Part shown: piece by piece, positions 25,163 through 33,021 of the stretch | Layout of the letters: each line of letters opens with the position of its first letter | Numbering within the stretch: the first letter of the stretch is position 1 | NCBI RefSeq assembly: GCF_015751785.1 | Contig: NZ_JADOTY010000001.1 | Location: 6,448,001 to 6,512,000, forward strand | Direction of reading: 5' to 3' | Source: Micromonospora vinacea | GTDB lineage: Bacteria > Actinomycetota > Actinomycetes > Mycobacteriales > Micromonosporaceae | Length of the DNA stretch: 64,000 nt | Notes under the pieces: generated by a model | The model's input: the letters and a program-made list of their open reading frames with translations, nothing else | What the model was told of the DNA's origin: nothing | Database searches by the model: none | Made by a program: the position numbers and the translations under genes

Positions 25163-25172
25163 TGAAGACAAG
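25151..25172. promoter_or_regulatory. MarR operator 1 (overlaps dsbA-like start)
   Basis: Perfect 9-bp arms, CTTGTCTTC at 25151-25159 and GAAGACAAG at 25164-25172, flank CATT. The DsbA-like start codon complement occupies bases 25160-25162 in the spacer, so bound protein would cover translation and probably transcription start. Confidence 0.75.
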
Positions 25173-25192
25173 TTATCTTCCCTGGAAGGTAA
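25173..25192. promoter_or_regulatory. MarR operator 2
   Basis: TTATCTTCC and GGAAGGTAA (8 of 9 complementary) flank CT. The centre lies 21 bp from that of operator 1, two helical turns, so two MarR dimers would bind the same face of the DNA. It ends 9 bp before the MarR GTG start. Confidence 0.7.
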
Positions 25193-25201
25193 GATGCAAC
25201 A

Positions 25202-25729
25202 GTGGAGGCCGACCGGATCACCGAGATCGTTTGTCAGTGGGGCCGCGAGCGACCAGACCTCGACCCCACTCCGTTGCTGATCATCGGCCGCATCCAGCAG
25301 CTGGCCGCCGTACTCGATGTGGCACTGCGGCCGCCCTTCGCCGCGGCGGACCTCGGCAACGGCGACTTCGACGTGCTCGCGGCACTGCGCCGCGAGGGCA
25401 AGCCCTACACGCTCACAGCGGGCCAGTTGAGTCACCGGATGCTCGTGACCACCGGCGCCGTGACCAAGCGGGTCGACCGACTGATCGCCCGCGGCCTCGT
25501 GTCCCGCTCGGTCTCCGCAGCCGACGCGCGCGGCAGAGTGGTCGGGCTGACTCCGGCCGGCGTGGCGTTGACCGACCGGCTCATCGAGGAACACCTGGCA
25601 AACGAGGCGGCCATCCTTCGTGACCTCACCGACAACGACCGCAAAACCCTTGAGCGCCTACTGGCGGCGATGAACCAGACCCTGAACTCCGGAGATTTCG
25701 GACCTGGGGACGGAGGTCCGGCCGGATGA
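25202..25729 (+). CDS. MarR-family transcriptional regulator
   Basis: The 175-aa protein has the MarR winged helix-turn-helix: LGNGDFDVLAALRR, TAGQLSHRMLVTTGAVTKRVDRL recognition helix region and the wing RGLVSRSVSAADARGRVVGL. It is divergent from the DsbA/nitroreductase gene with two inverted-repeat operators in the 39-bp gap, so it probably represses both until an oxidant or nitro compound binds. The GTG start at 25202 fits the family N-terminus. Its TGA overlaps an ATG at 25726 (ATGA) in the frame of the next GNAT gene. Confidence 0.88.
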   Translation: MEADRITEIVCQWGRERPDLDPTPLLIIGRIQQLAAVLDVALRPPFAAADLGNGDFDVLAALRREGKPYTLTAGQLSHRMLVTTGAVTKRVDRLIARGLVSRSVSAADARGRVVGLTPAGVALTDRLIEEHLANEAAILRDLTDNDRKTLERLLAAMNQTLNSGDFGPGDGGPAG

Positions 25730-25773
25730 CGGCCTCGGTCGTGACGGGCCGACCTGCGGATTACCATTCCGCC

Positions 25774-26304
25774 ATGGACGACACCACCCGCGGCGTACGC
25801 ATCAGACGCGGCGGCCCGGCCGACGCACCTGCCGTACTGGACATGCTCGACTCCGCGGTGGTCTGGATGAACGAGCGCGGCAACACCGAGCAGTGGGGCA
25901 CGACGCCGTTCTCGGAAAAACCCGAACGGGCCGCACAGGTCGATCGGTACCTGACCGAATACCTCCCGTACATCGCGGAAGTGGACGGGACCCCGGCCGC
26001 GGCCCTGGTGCTGGACTCCGGGCCCGATCCGCGGGTACCGATCGCGTCCGTGGAAGAACCCGAGCGGTACGTTCGCCTCCTGGTCTCCAACCGTCGATTC
26101 GCCGGCCAGAAACTCGGGTCGGCCCTGTTGGCACGTGCCGTGGAGGAAACCCGGCGAGCCGGCGTGCGGTTGCTACGGGTCGACTGCTGGGCGGGCGGCG
26201 GAGGTGAGTTGGTGGCGTACTACGAGCGCCACGGGTTCACTCCCACCGAGACCTTCCTGGTCGGATCCTGGCCAGGGCAGGTGCTGGCCCAGCGGGTCGA
26301 CTGA
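25774..26304 (+). CDS. GNAT acetyltransferase
   Basis: The 176-aa protein shows GVRIRRGGPADAPAV at the start, RYVRLLVSNRRFAGQKLGSALL as the acetyl-CoA loop and a YYERHGFTPTETF end, all typical GNAT elements. The substrate is unknown. ATG 25774 places the domain 7 residues in. ATG 25726 overlapping the MarR stop as ATGA is an equally coded alternative (192 aa) and would couple it to MarR, so co-regulation with the DsbA/MarR unit is likely. Confidence 0.8.
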   Translation: MDDTTRGVRIRRGGPADAPAVLDMLDSAVVWMNERGNTEQWGTTPFSEKPERAAQVDRYLTEYLPYIAEVDGTPAAALVLDSGPDPRVPIASVEEPERYVRLLVSNRRFAGQKLGSALLARAVEETRRAGVRLLRVDCWAGGGGELVAYYERHGFTPTETFLVGSWPGQVLAQRVD

Positions 26305-26331
26305 GGCCGCCACATGGCGGACGATGGATGC

Positions 26332-26838
26332 GTGATCGGTGACCGGTGGGGCGTGACCACCAGCGAGACCCTGCGCACCTATCCCTGCGACGACTTCGTC
26401 GTCTCGCCCACTCTCCGCGCGTGGCGGGGAGTGGGGATCGATGCGCCCGCGGCAACGGTGTGGCCGTGGGTAGCCCAAGTGAGGCTTGCCCCGTACTCGT
26501 ACGACTGGATCGACAACCTCGGCCGCCGCTCACCTCGACAACTGGAGGGCCTGCCCGAGCCACAGGTCGGAGAGGCGTTCACCACCGCCGGCGGACGAAG
26601 GTTGGGCAGGATCGTCTCGGTCGACCCCGGCAACCAACTGACGAGCACCATCATGGGCGCCTACATGTCCTACGTCCTCGTGCCTCAGGAGCACGACGCG
26701 ACGCGCTTGCTGCTCAAGGTCGTCATGCGGACGACCCGCTGGGCCGCACCCGGGTTGTCCGTCGGCGACCTGATCATGGCTCGGCGGCAGCTGCTCAACC
26801 TGAAGAAACTCGCCGAGCGCAGTGGTCCACGCCGCTGA
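26332..26838 (+). CDS. SRPBCC-fold protein
   Basis: The 168-aa protein starts at GTG 26332 with IGDRWGVTTSETLRTYPCDD and has the VWPWVAQVRLAPYSYDWIDN segment typical of actinobacterial SRPBCC (START-like lipid/ligand-binding) proteins. Ligand unknown. ATG 26314 is an alternative start. A decayed copy of its 3' end is found at 61546-61605, with about 80% identity over 61 bp and a one-base deletion. Confidence 0.7.
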   Translation: MIGDRWGVTTSETLRTYPCDDFVVSPTLRAWRGVGIDAPAATVWPWVAQVRLAPYSYDWIDNLGRRSPRQLEGLPEPQVGEAFTTAGGRRLGRIVSVDPGNQLTSTIMGAYMSYVLVPQEHDATRLLLKVVMRTTRWAAPGLSVGDLIMARRQLLNLKKLAERSGPRR

Positions 26839-26885
26839 GCCTGGAAGGCACCCTCGTTGAGCTGACCGGAGAGCCGGTGCCCCTG

Positions 26886-27329
26886 CTACGAGCGCGTGGC
26901 CTGGTACTCGAGGAAGCCGCGGGCATCGGCCTGGACTTGAGGCGGTGCCATGGGATGGCTCATCGTCTCCCGCAGCAGTTGCAGCCACTGAGGAGCATCC
27001 GACGGATTCCCGTTGAGCACGCGATTGGCCATCCAGACGGTCAACGGAGTCGGTTTGCGCCGCATCGACTCAACCAACAGGGGACGGTAGCCAGGCCAGG
27101 TCTCCAAGGTGTGCACGAGAGGCCCGGGACTCCCCAGATCCGCCGCGTCGAGACGTTCCAAGAAGGCGTAGAGCAGCGGAGCCCACTGCTGTGGGTCGTC
27201 CCGCCCGGCCAGTTCCGTACAGATCGCGTCGAGCTGTTCGCTGCCACTGGCGTCGAGCCGCATCACGTCGAAGTCCACCAACTCGAGTGCCTGCAGTTCA
27301 GCCGCGACCTCGGTGAGGTTTCGCCTCAT
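26886..27329 (-). CDS. Uncharacterised 147-aa protein
   Basis: A helical, acidic/basic mixed protein starting at ATG 27329 (MRRNLTEVAAELQAL). It has Leu-rich helices (PLLYAFLERLDAADL; PLLVESMRRKPTPL) suggesting a HEAT-like bundle of the kind seen in small immunity-type proteins, but no family is recognised. Codon use is normal. It is convergent with the SRPBCC gene. Confidence 0.65.
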   Translation of the reverse strand: MRRNLTEVAAELQALELVDFDVMRLDASGSEQLDAICTELAGRDDPQQWAPLLYAFLERLDAADLGSPGPLVHTLETWPGYRPLLVESMRRKPTPLTVWMANRVLNGNPSDAPQWLQLLRETMSHPMAPPQVQADARGFLEYQATRS

Positions 27330-27483
27330 GATCGAAGTCTACGGCGACCGAGGAGACGCGTCGCGACACTCGTGCTCGTTTGCGTCACGCGGCTGATGTG
27401 GGCGTTCCTGTGCCGGCACGGCCGTCGCGGACACGACGAAAAGGGTTTACTGACCGGCAACACCGATGCCATCCTCCGCCGTG

Positions 27484-28299
27484 ATGACGACACGGAGTGA
27501 TCTTCTCGCGCTGCACGACCAGCAGGTGCGCGGCACCATCGCGGCCCGGCTGCCGAACAACTGGAAGCCGTCCTGGGATGGCCCCGTCCTGCAGATTGCT
27601 ACCCCGACGCGAGGACTGGCCTTCGCCCAGAACCTCGATCACCTCAGCGTTGGCGACTTGGACGCGCTCATTGGTCGAGTTCGTGACCGCTCCGCGGCGC
27701 GCGGCCAGGCGATGGAGTGGAAGACGTACGGCCACGACCGGCAGGATCTCACCGAGCGGCTGCGGCTGGCCGGGTTCGCGCCGGAGGACGAGGAAACAGT
27801 CGTCATCGGTCTGGCAGCCGACCTGACCGGCGCCGGCGAAGCCCCCGACGGCATCGCCATCCGCGCGACGACCGACCTGGCCGACCTACGCCGGATCGCG
27901 GCCATGGAATCCGAGGTCTGGGGCGTCGATTGGTCCTGGCTGGCTGATGACCTACGCGACCGCATCGAGTCCGCCCCGGAGAACATCATGATTCTCGTTG
28001 CGGAGGCCGCGGGCGAGGTCGTATCGGCCGCCTGGCTGGTCGTCATCCCCGGCACCGAGTTCGCCGCACTATGGGGTGGCTCTACCCTGCCGCAATGGCG
28101 CCGAAAGGGCATCTACCGGGCGCTTGTTGCCCGCCGTGCGCAGGTCGCTGCCGACCGGGGCATCAGGTACCTCTTGGTCGATGCGTCCAAGGACAGCAGG
28201 CCGATTTCTCCAACGACTCGGCCTCCACGCCGTGGGCGCCACCACCCCGTGGGTATGGAGTCCGACCACCTGAGCGGGTCCTCACGGGCTGCGCGGTGA
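27484..28299 (+). CDS. GNAT acetyltransferase with a C-terminal frameshift
   Basis: Two GNAT-like halves are visible; the C-terminal one has STLPQWRRKGIYRALVARRA as acetyl-CoA loop. After DASKDSRP (about 28205) the frame leaves homology and ends at 28299, while the +1 frame continues with the expected FLQRLGLHAVGATTPWVW and stops at 28273. Removing one T from ATTTC near 28205 would restore the normal end DSRPILQRLGLHAV. This is either a real mutation or a sequencing error. ATG 27484 is the likely start; ATG 27466 and GTG 27481 are in frame. Confidence 0.65.
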   Translation: MTTRSDLLALHDQQVRGTIAARLPNNWKPSWDGPVLQIATPTRGLAFAQNLDHLSVGDLDALIGRVRDRSAARGQAMEWKTYGHDRQDLTERLRLAGFAPEDEETVVIGLAADLTGAGEAPDGIAIRATTDLADLRRIAAMESEVWGVDWSWLADDLRDRIESAPENIMILVAEAAGEVVSAAWLVVIPGTEFAALWGGSTLPQWRRKGIYRALVARRAQVAADRGIRYLLVDASKDSRPISPTTRPPRRGRHHPVGMESDHLSGSSRAAR

Positions 28300-28360
28300 G
28301 CGGACGTCGCCCTGGCTGACACCATTGTCGTGGGGAAGAGTCACAACCGTCCCCAGCCAA

Positions 28361-28807
28361 TCACGTAGTCAGGTAGTACCTGTCGAGGAAAGCCCCATAG
28401 TGCCCGGCGTCGTAGGACTCCTCCACCCACGCGATCTCGTCGAGGATCCCCTGGGCTTCCGCGGTGCCCAGGGCGGCTAGGTACTCCTTTGTCCTGGCCA
28501 CGCCTGCCCCCAGCATCAACTCCACATCGACCGCGCCGGTCGCGTCCATGCTGGTGCCGCGAGCGCGGTGAACAAGCAACACGTCCTCGACGGCACCAGC
28601 GTGCCAGAGCTGGATGGCACAGATCCGCATCAGCTGGGTATTGCCGGGGACGGTGCCCAATCCGGCGTAGGTGTCCGCCTCGTGCCGGGTTTCCCGTACG
28701 AGAATGTTCCGAATGATCGGGACCTGGTCATCCCTGACGCGCAAGCCATAGGCCGCCAAGTGGTCCTCCGCGTCCCGCTCGTACCGGTCATAGATGTCCG
28801 CCCCCAC
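28361..28807 (-). CDS. Uncharacterised 148-aa acidic protein
   Basis: Starts at GTG 28807 with MGADIYDRYERDAEDHL. The sequence is rich in charged helices (VPIIRNILVRETRHEADTY) and His/Asp/Glu residues. No family is recognised and there is no membrane segment. Good codon bias suggests it is real. It lies beside the scarred receiver-domain remnant, on the opposite strand. Confidence 0.65.
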   Translation of the reverse strand: MGADIYDRYERDAEDHLAAYGLRVRDDQVPIIRNILVRETRHEADTYAGLGTVPGNTQLMRICAIQLWHAGAVEDVLLVHRARGTSMDATGAVDVELMLGAGVARTKEYLAALGTAEAQGILDEIAWVEESYDAGHYGAFLDRYYLTT

Positions 28808-28907
28808 GCGCCCTGTGTAGCAGGAGCAGAGCGCACCGGCCAGACCCGCCCTCGAACAGCGGCATATCCGGATACCGAAGCACGGCAGGTGCAGGCATCA
28901 TCGTCGG

Positions 28908-29001
28908 ATGGCTGCCAGCGAGACCCGGGTCGTTCTGGTGGACGATCTCCGTTCCTTCGTGGACGGCCGTAGTGCGGAGGTGGCTCGCACGAGCGCGGCC
29001 G
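28908..29001 (+). pseudogene. N-terminal remnant of a receiver-like (cyclic-phosphate processing?) domain gene
   Basis: From ATG 28908 the frame encodes MAASETRVVLVDDL, then RSFVDGRSAEVARTSAA, a beta1 strand plus acidic pocket like receiver-domain proteins. Homology ends at about 29001, exactly where a 60-bp copy of immunity-gene sequence begins. The remainder of the gene is absent. Confidence 0.5.
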
Positions 29002-29061
29002 TTCCAGGTCCGGCAACACGACGGCTACGGTCAGCGCGCCGAGGCAGAAGAGCAGCTACGG
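29002..29061 (-). pseudogene. 60-bp fragment of a SUKH-type immunity gene
   Basis: Bases 29002-29061 match 30401-30460 inside the downstream immunity gene at 56 of 60 positions, in the same orientation. The fragment has an in-frame TAG, so it is not functional. It abuts the receiver-domain remnant on one side and ends 5 bp before the DUF1963-like stop on the other, which looks like a deletion or recombination scar. Confidence 0.75.
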
Positions 29062-29065
29062 ATAG

Positions 29066-30073
29066 CTACTGCATGATGGTGACCGGTGGGTGCTCCTGTG
29101 AGGCGGTGCACCGATAGACCTGGAGCGTGTAGCCACGGCCGATCTCCACCTGGGTCGGGGTGTGATCGGCCGACTCGTCCTCCTCAGCGATGGGACGCCA
29201 ACTGCGGCTGTCGCCGTCCCATTCGTCGCTGGGGATGGTGAGAAGTGGTTCCAGCGGAGCGCCGCAGCACCGGAGCTCATCAGGGCCCGCCGGGCTCCGA
29301 AAGGTGAAGAAGGCGGCCCAGCCACCGACCTTCCAACCGGGAGCGATTGACAGATCGCCCCGGTAACCCGGTTGCTTCTCGTCCGGTGACTGGAGGAGCT
29401 CCCTTTCTCGGGAGATGATGCGTTCCGCCAGCTTGTCATCCAGCTCGTGATAAGCCGGGTACTCGGTGACCTGCTCTGGGTGCAGAACGCAAGGTTCCGG
29501 CACGTAACAGCCCTGACCGACGAAGGCCGGCTCGGGCGGGTGCATCAGCGGGTTCCGCACGCTTGTGGATTGCCGCCACCGTAGGCGCACCGCCGACCGC
29601 GCATCCATGATTTCGTCGAACGGGCACCACAGCACCTGAAGCATGTCCGTGCCAGGGGGACAGGGCAGATCAGGGACGTCCCGGGCGTAGAGCTGGGCCA
29701 GCGGGATGAGCGGCAGCGGCTCCACCGGCAGCAGCGCCGGGTCGTAACCGGAATCTACGCGGTCCACGACCACCTTCTCATCGGGAGTCAGCAGATTCGT
29801 TCCCGGCGGCCTGGGCCGTTGCCACGCCGCGGCGAGGACACGTCGACGCGTGCGGACGTCCTCCAGCGTCGTCAACCCGTACGGCTCGTGCTCGTCGCCG
29901 CATGTCGGCCAGGCCTCGTCTTCCGGCCACAGCAAAGGCCCACCCACCGAGCTGTCATGCACCGTCGGGTCTCCCGGGCGGGGATGAAGGCGGGTGGCGG
30001 TCCTGGCCCTCGCTGCCAGTTCCGGGAACAACGAGACCACATCCAACGGACGCGGTGGGGTGGTGCGCGTCAT
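29066..30073 (-). CDS. DUF1963/YwqG-like protein
   Basis: The 335-aa protein has a N-terminal SVGGPLLWPEDEAWPTC segment, LAQLYARDVPDLPCPPGTDMLQ and C-terminal GDLSIAPGWKVGGWAAF with a repeated-Cys ELRCCGAPL stretch, resembling DUF1963 (YwqG) proteins, which often sit next to toxin/immunity loci. The activity is unknown. It lies 108 bp downstream of the SUKH gene on the same strand and could be a further immunity-type gene of that locus. Confidence 0.7.
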   Translation of the reverse strand: MTRTTPPRPLDVVSLFPELAARARTATRLHPRPGDPTVHDSSVGGPLLWPEDEAWPTCGDEHEPYGLTTLEDVRTRRRVLAAAWQRPRPPGTNLLTPDEKVVVDRVDSGYDPALLPVEPLPLIPLAQLYARDVPDLPCPPGTDMLQVLWCPFDEIMDARSAVRLRWRQSTSVRNPLMHPPEPAFVGQGCYVPEPCVLHPEQVTEYPAYHELDDKLAERIISRERELLQSPDEKQPGYRGDLSIAPGWKVGGWAAFFTFRSPAGPDELRCCGAPLEPLLTIPSDEWDGDSRSWRPIAEEDESADHTPTQVEIGRGYTLQVYRCTASQEHPPVTIMQ

Positions 30074-30181
30074 GATTCCCTCTCCTGATCAGCGGCCTGC
30101 ATCCAACCACGTGGCGCTGACAGGAGGAGCCGTCGGAGAGCCCCGCTGGTCATCAGGTGCGGGCCGCTCGCAGCGACGGGG

Positions 30182-30721
30182 CTAGCCGCTGGTGGATTCC
30201 AGCTGCTCGAAGGCCAGGCTCCACCACGACTTCGGGTCGGCGAACGCGGACGCGTCGACGTCCATCAGGTCGGCCCGGATCGCTGCGGCGCGGGCCGCGC
30301 GAGCCCGACCGCCCGGGTCCGTCGCGATGAGCCCTCCGAGCCGGTAGAGGAACTCGACGAACGCGGCGAAGGTCGCGTTGACCGCCTCGAAGTTGGGGGT
30401 TTCCAGGTCCAGCAACACGACGGCTCCGGTCAGCGCGTCGAGGCAGAAGAGCAGCTGCGGGTCCTCGGGCGAGCTGCCGAGGACGATGTGGATGCGTGGG
30501 CTGGCGTCGCCGATCTCGATGTTCAGCTTGGAGAACAGCTCCATGCCGGGGACGTCGACGTCGACCGTGAACAGGATCGGCACGTCGACCGGGATGGCCC
30601 CGAACGGCGGGAAGACCTCTGGCGTCAGGGGGCCGAGGACGTCGTCGAACCGGTCGACCGGGAAGTAGATCATCCCATCGGCGCCCCAGAGCGCGGTGAG
30701 CTCCTCATGCGTCGCGGTCAA
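30182..30721 (-). CDS. SUKH-type immunity protein (second in operon)
   Basis: The 179-aa acidic protein (TTG start, MTATHEELTALWGADG) has FDDVLGPLTPEVFPPFGAIP, a SUKH-4-like beta region PQLLFCLDALTGAVVLLDLE and the closing FVEFLYRLGGLI helix. SUKH (SMI1/KNR4) proteins neutralise nuclease toxins of polymorphic toxin systems. Its TTG overlaps the preceding TGA as TTGA. Part of it (30401-30460) is duplicated as the fragment at 29002-29061. Confidence 0.7.
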   Translation of the reverse strand: MTATHEELTALWGADGMIYFPVDRFDDVLGPLTPEVFPPFGAIPVDVPILFTVDVDVPGMELFSKLNIEIGDASPRIHIVLGSSPEDPQLLFCLDALTGAVVLLDLETPNFEAVNATFAAFVEFLYRLGGLIATDPGGRARAARAAAIRADLMDVDASAFADPKSWWSLAFEQLESTSG

Positions 30722-31260
30722 TCGTCCGCCTCCTCGTCATCGTCACCGGGCGTGGTCAGACCGTGTTCGTCGAGGAAGTCCCACCACTCGTCGTCGTCGG
30801 AGGCGACTTCGCCGTACCCGGCGCCGAAGACGTAGTAGGCGAGGAACGAGTCGAGGTCCGGCGCGACGTCGAGGAACATCTCGCGCATGAACCACTCGTC
30901 CGTGGTCTCTGCCGGGAAGTACCAGACCGCGCCGGTGTCGCGTCGGATCAGCAGCGGCTCGTCGTCCAGTGTGCCGATGACCAGCCACTCGGCGGGTTCG
31001 TCGGCGACGCCGGTGAACTCGGGCATCTGCTCGAGGTAGTACTGGATGTCGTCGAGGTCCGCGACCGCTGGCAGGTCGAACGCGCCGGCCAGGATGCCGT
31101 TGGCGGCTTCGAGCAGCTCCCGGACCGGCTGCGGCAGCTCGGCGGGAATCTGGTCGGCCGGAGCGCCCTCGTTGATCTGGGCCCACGCCAGCGTCTCCGG
31201 CTGGTTCGCCTCCAGGTCGGTACGCAGCTCCGCGATGAGCTCCCGCAACTCGGGATTCAA
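30718..31260 (-). CDS. SMI1/KNR4 (SUKH)-like immunity protein (first in operon)
   Basis: The 180-aa, very acidic protein (C-terminal GDDDEEADD) has the SUKH pattern: PEPVRELLEAANGILAG-like helix, a WLVIGTLDDEPLLIRRDTG strand pair and DEWFMREMFLDVAPDLDSFLAYY. It starts with TTG 31260, overlapping the toxin-gene TGA as TTGA. Directly downstream of an HNH/EndoVII-type nuclease gene it is the leading immunity candidate; its charge suits binding a Lys-rich nuclease. Confidence 0.75.
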   Translation of the reverse strand: MNPELRELIAELRTDLEANQPETLAWAQINEGAPADQIPAELPQPVRELLEAANGILAGAFDLPAVADLDDIQYYLEQMPEFTGVADEPAEWLVIGTLDDEPLLIRRDTGAVWYFPAETTDEWFMREMFLDVAPDLDSFLAYYVFGAGYGEVASDDDEWWDFLDEHGLTTPGDDDEEADD

Positions 31261-31787
31261 CCCACTACCTCTATTCGGATCGGTGTGCCATCGGGCAGGT
31301 TCTTGATCTGATGCCAGATTTGCCCGCCGACATCCCAGTTTGTTCTGCCGTGCAGGAGCTTCAGATTACTAACGTCGTCGGCGCCTCCGAGTTGCAGCTC
31401 CCACACATGGTCGGGCTGCTGCTTGCGGAGTCGGGCGGCGAGGGCGTTCGCCATCTTCTTGTCGTGGGGCCAGTACTTGTCGAAGATCTTCTGCCGGATG
31501 CGCTTCTTGTAGTCGGCCGTGATCTTCTTGTCCCGGCCGACCGGGTTCGCCTGCTTGAACAGCTTGCCCTCGTCGCTGAGCTTCTTCAGCGCGTTCATCT
31601 TGCGGTCAAACTGGCCGCGCGCGTGGAACGACTTGCGCTGCACCTTGATCGTGACCTCGGGCAGGTCGTTGTTGCGCACCACCGGCTTCGCGGCGGCCTT
31701 CTTCACCGCCGCGCGGACGCCCTTACCAACCTTCGGCTTACCCGCGCCGCCGCGCTTCTTCGAGCTCTTCGGCGCCCTGCTAGGCAT
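31257..31787 (-). CDS. HNH/EndoVII-like nuclease toxin domain, stand-alone
   Basis: The 176-aa protein has a Lys/Arg/Ala-rich N-terminus (1-34), a charged helical middle and a C-terminal nuclease-like module with DHVWELQLGG (126-135: Asp126, His127, Glu130, Gln132), NLKLLHGRTNWDVGGQI and GTPIRIEVVG. The DHxxELQxGG...N pattern resembles HNH/EndoVII-fold toxin tips of polymorphic toxins. Here the tip is a separate gene, overlapping the WXG100-like carrier by 8 bp and its immunity gene by TTGA. Nuclease activity is inferred. Confidence 0.7.
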   Translation of the reverse strand: MPSRAPKSSKKRGGAGKPKVGKGVRAAVKKAAAKPVVRNNDLPEVTIKVQRKSFHARGQFDRKMNALKKLSDEGKLFKQANPVGRDKKITADYKKRIRQKIFDKYWPHDKKMANALAARLRKQQPDHVWELQLGGADDVSNLKLLHGRTNWDVGGQIWHQIKNLPDGTPIRIEVVG

Positions 31788-32274
31788 CGAGGAGCTCCTG
31801 GACCACCTGGTCGATCAGCAGACCGACGATCTCACGCGTGATCATCTGGAAGATCGGGACTTCGGCCAGCGACGCGCCGAACGTGACGACGGCGGTGGCG
31901 ATCGCCTGAGCCACCGCGAAGGCGAGGATCGCCAGCTGCACGATCACTTGGATCTTCAGCGCGAGCACGATCGCGGCGGCGATGATCAGCCCGGTGCCGA
32001 TCAGCATGGCGGCCTCGGAGTAGTCCGGCAGCGTTCCGGGGCCGCTCTCCGGCTTGGACCACCACTTCTGGAACGCCTGCACCGACTCGCCCTGGTGCTG
32101 TGACCAGACCGCCGCCGCAGCCGAGCTGGCCTCCCCGGAGGCCTCGGCGACCGTGCCGGAGAAGTCCAGCCAGGCCTGGCCCATCTCGAACAGCTTCTCC
32201 TCGTCGGCTTCGGGCCAGGTGTAGCCGATCCAGCCGAGTGCCGTGATCAACTCACCCGGCAGTTGGAGTCCCAT
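31780..32274 (-). CDS. WXG100-like (CpnT N-terminal type) domain protein
   Basis: This 164-aa protein opens with GLQLPGELITALGWIGYTWP, typical of the WXG100-like N-terminal module of large actinobacterial polymorphic toxins, and ends with two long hydrophobic helices (about 92-140). In homologues I recall it is fused to a long toxin; here it stops at 31780 and the nuclease tip is the next gene, overlapping by 8 bp. It probably pairs with the upstream WXG100 protein and delivers via a type VII-like route. Confidence 0.8.
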   Translation of the reverse strand: MGLQLPGELITALGWIGYTWPEADEEKLFEMGQAWLDFSGTVAEASGEASSAAAAVWSQHQGESVQAFQKWWSKPESGPGTLPDYSEAAMLIGTGLIIAAAIVLALKIQVIVQLAILAFAVAQAIATAVVTFGASLAEVPIFQMITREIVGLLIDQVVQELLDA

Positions 32275-32278
32275 GTCG

Positions 32279-32602
32279 TCACCCCAGCATTCCCTGGATG
32301 TCCCGCAGCGCGCCCGCTGAGGCTTCCTCGACCAACTCGAAGTTGTCGGCCATCTTCGTCAGGTCGCTGCCGGCCGCGCCGATCTCCTCGGCGGCCACGC
32401 CGATGCAGTCCAGAACCCAGGTGGACGCCTCCGTGTACGCGATGCCGATCAGCGAGCCGATGTCGTCGGCGCCCCACGGCTCGCCGTACCCCTGCATCTG
32501 TGCCTCGAAGCTCTCCAACTGCCCGATGAAGCGTTCGGCGGCGCCGATGACCTCGTCACCGCCGGAACGCAGCAGCGCGGGCTCTACCTCGAAGCCGTTC
32601 AT
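32279..32602 (-). CDS. WXG100/ESX-type small helical protein
   Basis: The 107-aa protein has an N-terminal helical segment (MNGFEVEPALLRSGGDEV), a WG-containing turn (GEPWGADDIGSLIG) and a second helix, the hallmark of WXG100-superfamily (ESX-secreted) proteins. It overlaps the YbaB-like stop as ATGA and is 4 bp from the carrier gene, so it likely forms a heterodimer with it. Confidence 0.8.
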   Translation of the reverse strand: MNGFEVEPALLRSGGDEVIGAAERFIGQLESFEAQMQGYGEPWGADDIGSLIGIAYTEASTWVLDCIGVAAEEIGAAGSDLTKMADNFELVEEASAGALRDIQGMLG

Positions 32603-33021
32603 CGGGAACCTCCTCGGGCCATCCGCTCCTGTGCGTCCGTGAGCGCCTGCAGGAACGCACCGAGCCGCGGCACGGCCGTGTCGCGAACCTGTTCCAGTTG
32701 CTCGGTGAGCTGCGAGAGGTCGCCGGAGGCCACCGCCGGGCCGCCGCCGCGCATCGAGTCGATCGCCGCGTTCACGGCCGCGATCACGTGGTCACAGACC
32801 TCGGCCGCGCCGAGCCGCATCATCCGCGGGTCCAGCGTCAGCGATTCCAGCCGACCATCGGCGCCGAACTCGGCACGGACCTGCCCCTCGGCGGACTCAC
32901 CGACCCGGCGCAGGCGCACGGCCTCCTCGTCCTCCGGCGCGGTGCCGGCGGCGCGCAACGCGCCAACCGTCGCGTCAAGCATGCGAGCGAACTCCCCGCT
33001 CGCCGGCTCATTCACCGACAT
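32599..33021 (-). CDS. YbaB/EbfC-like protein (operon leader)
   Basis: The 140-aa protein has the YbaB/EbfC pattern (GQVRAEFGADGRLESLTLDPRMM strand, then a long C-terminal helix). Such proteins bind DNA, but in WXG100 loci they commonly accompany ESX-like secreted genes. ATG 33021 has a GAGGGAGGG ribosome site. It is the first gene of the six-gene toxin operon. Confidence 0.8.
   Translation of the reverse strand: MSVNEPASGEFARMLDATVGALRAAGTAPEDEEAVRLRRVGESAEGQVRAEFGADGRLESLTLDPRMMRLGAAEVCDHVIAAVNAAIDSMRGGGPAVASGDLSQLTEQLEQVRDTAVPRLGAFLQALTDAQERMARGGSR

Noticed and set aside
26839..26885. A GGCACC/GGTGCC pair as a terminator between convergent genes.
   Set aside because: Arms of 6 bp with a long loop are weak.
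28300..28360. TGGGGA/TCCCCA pair as a terminator.
   Set aside because: Only 6-bp arms; not called.
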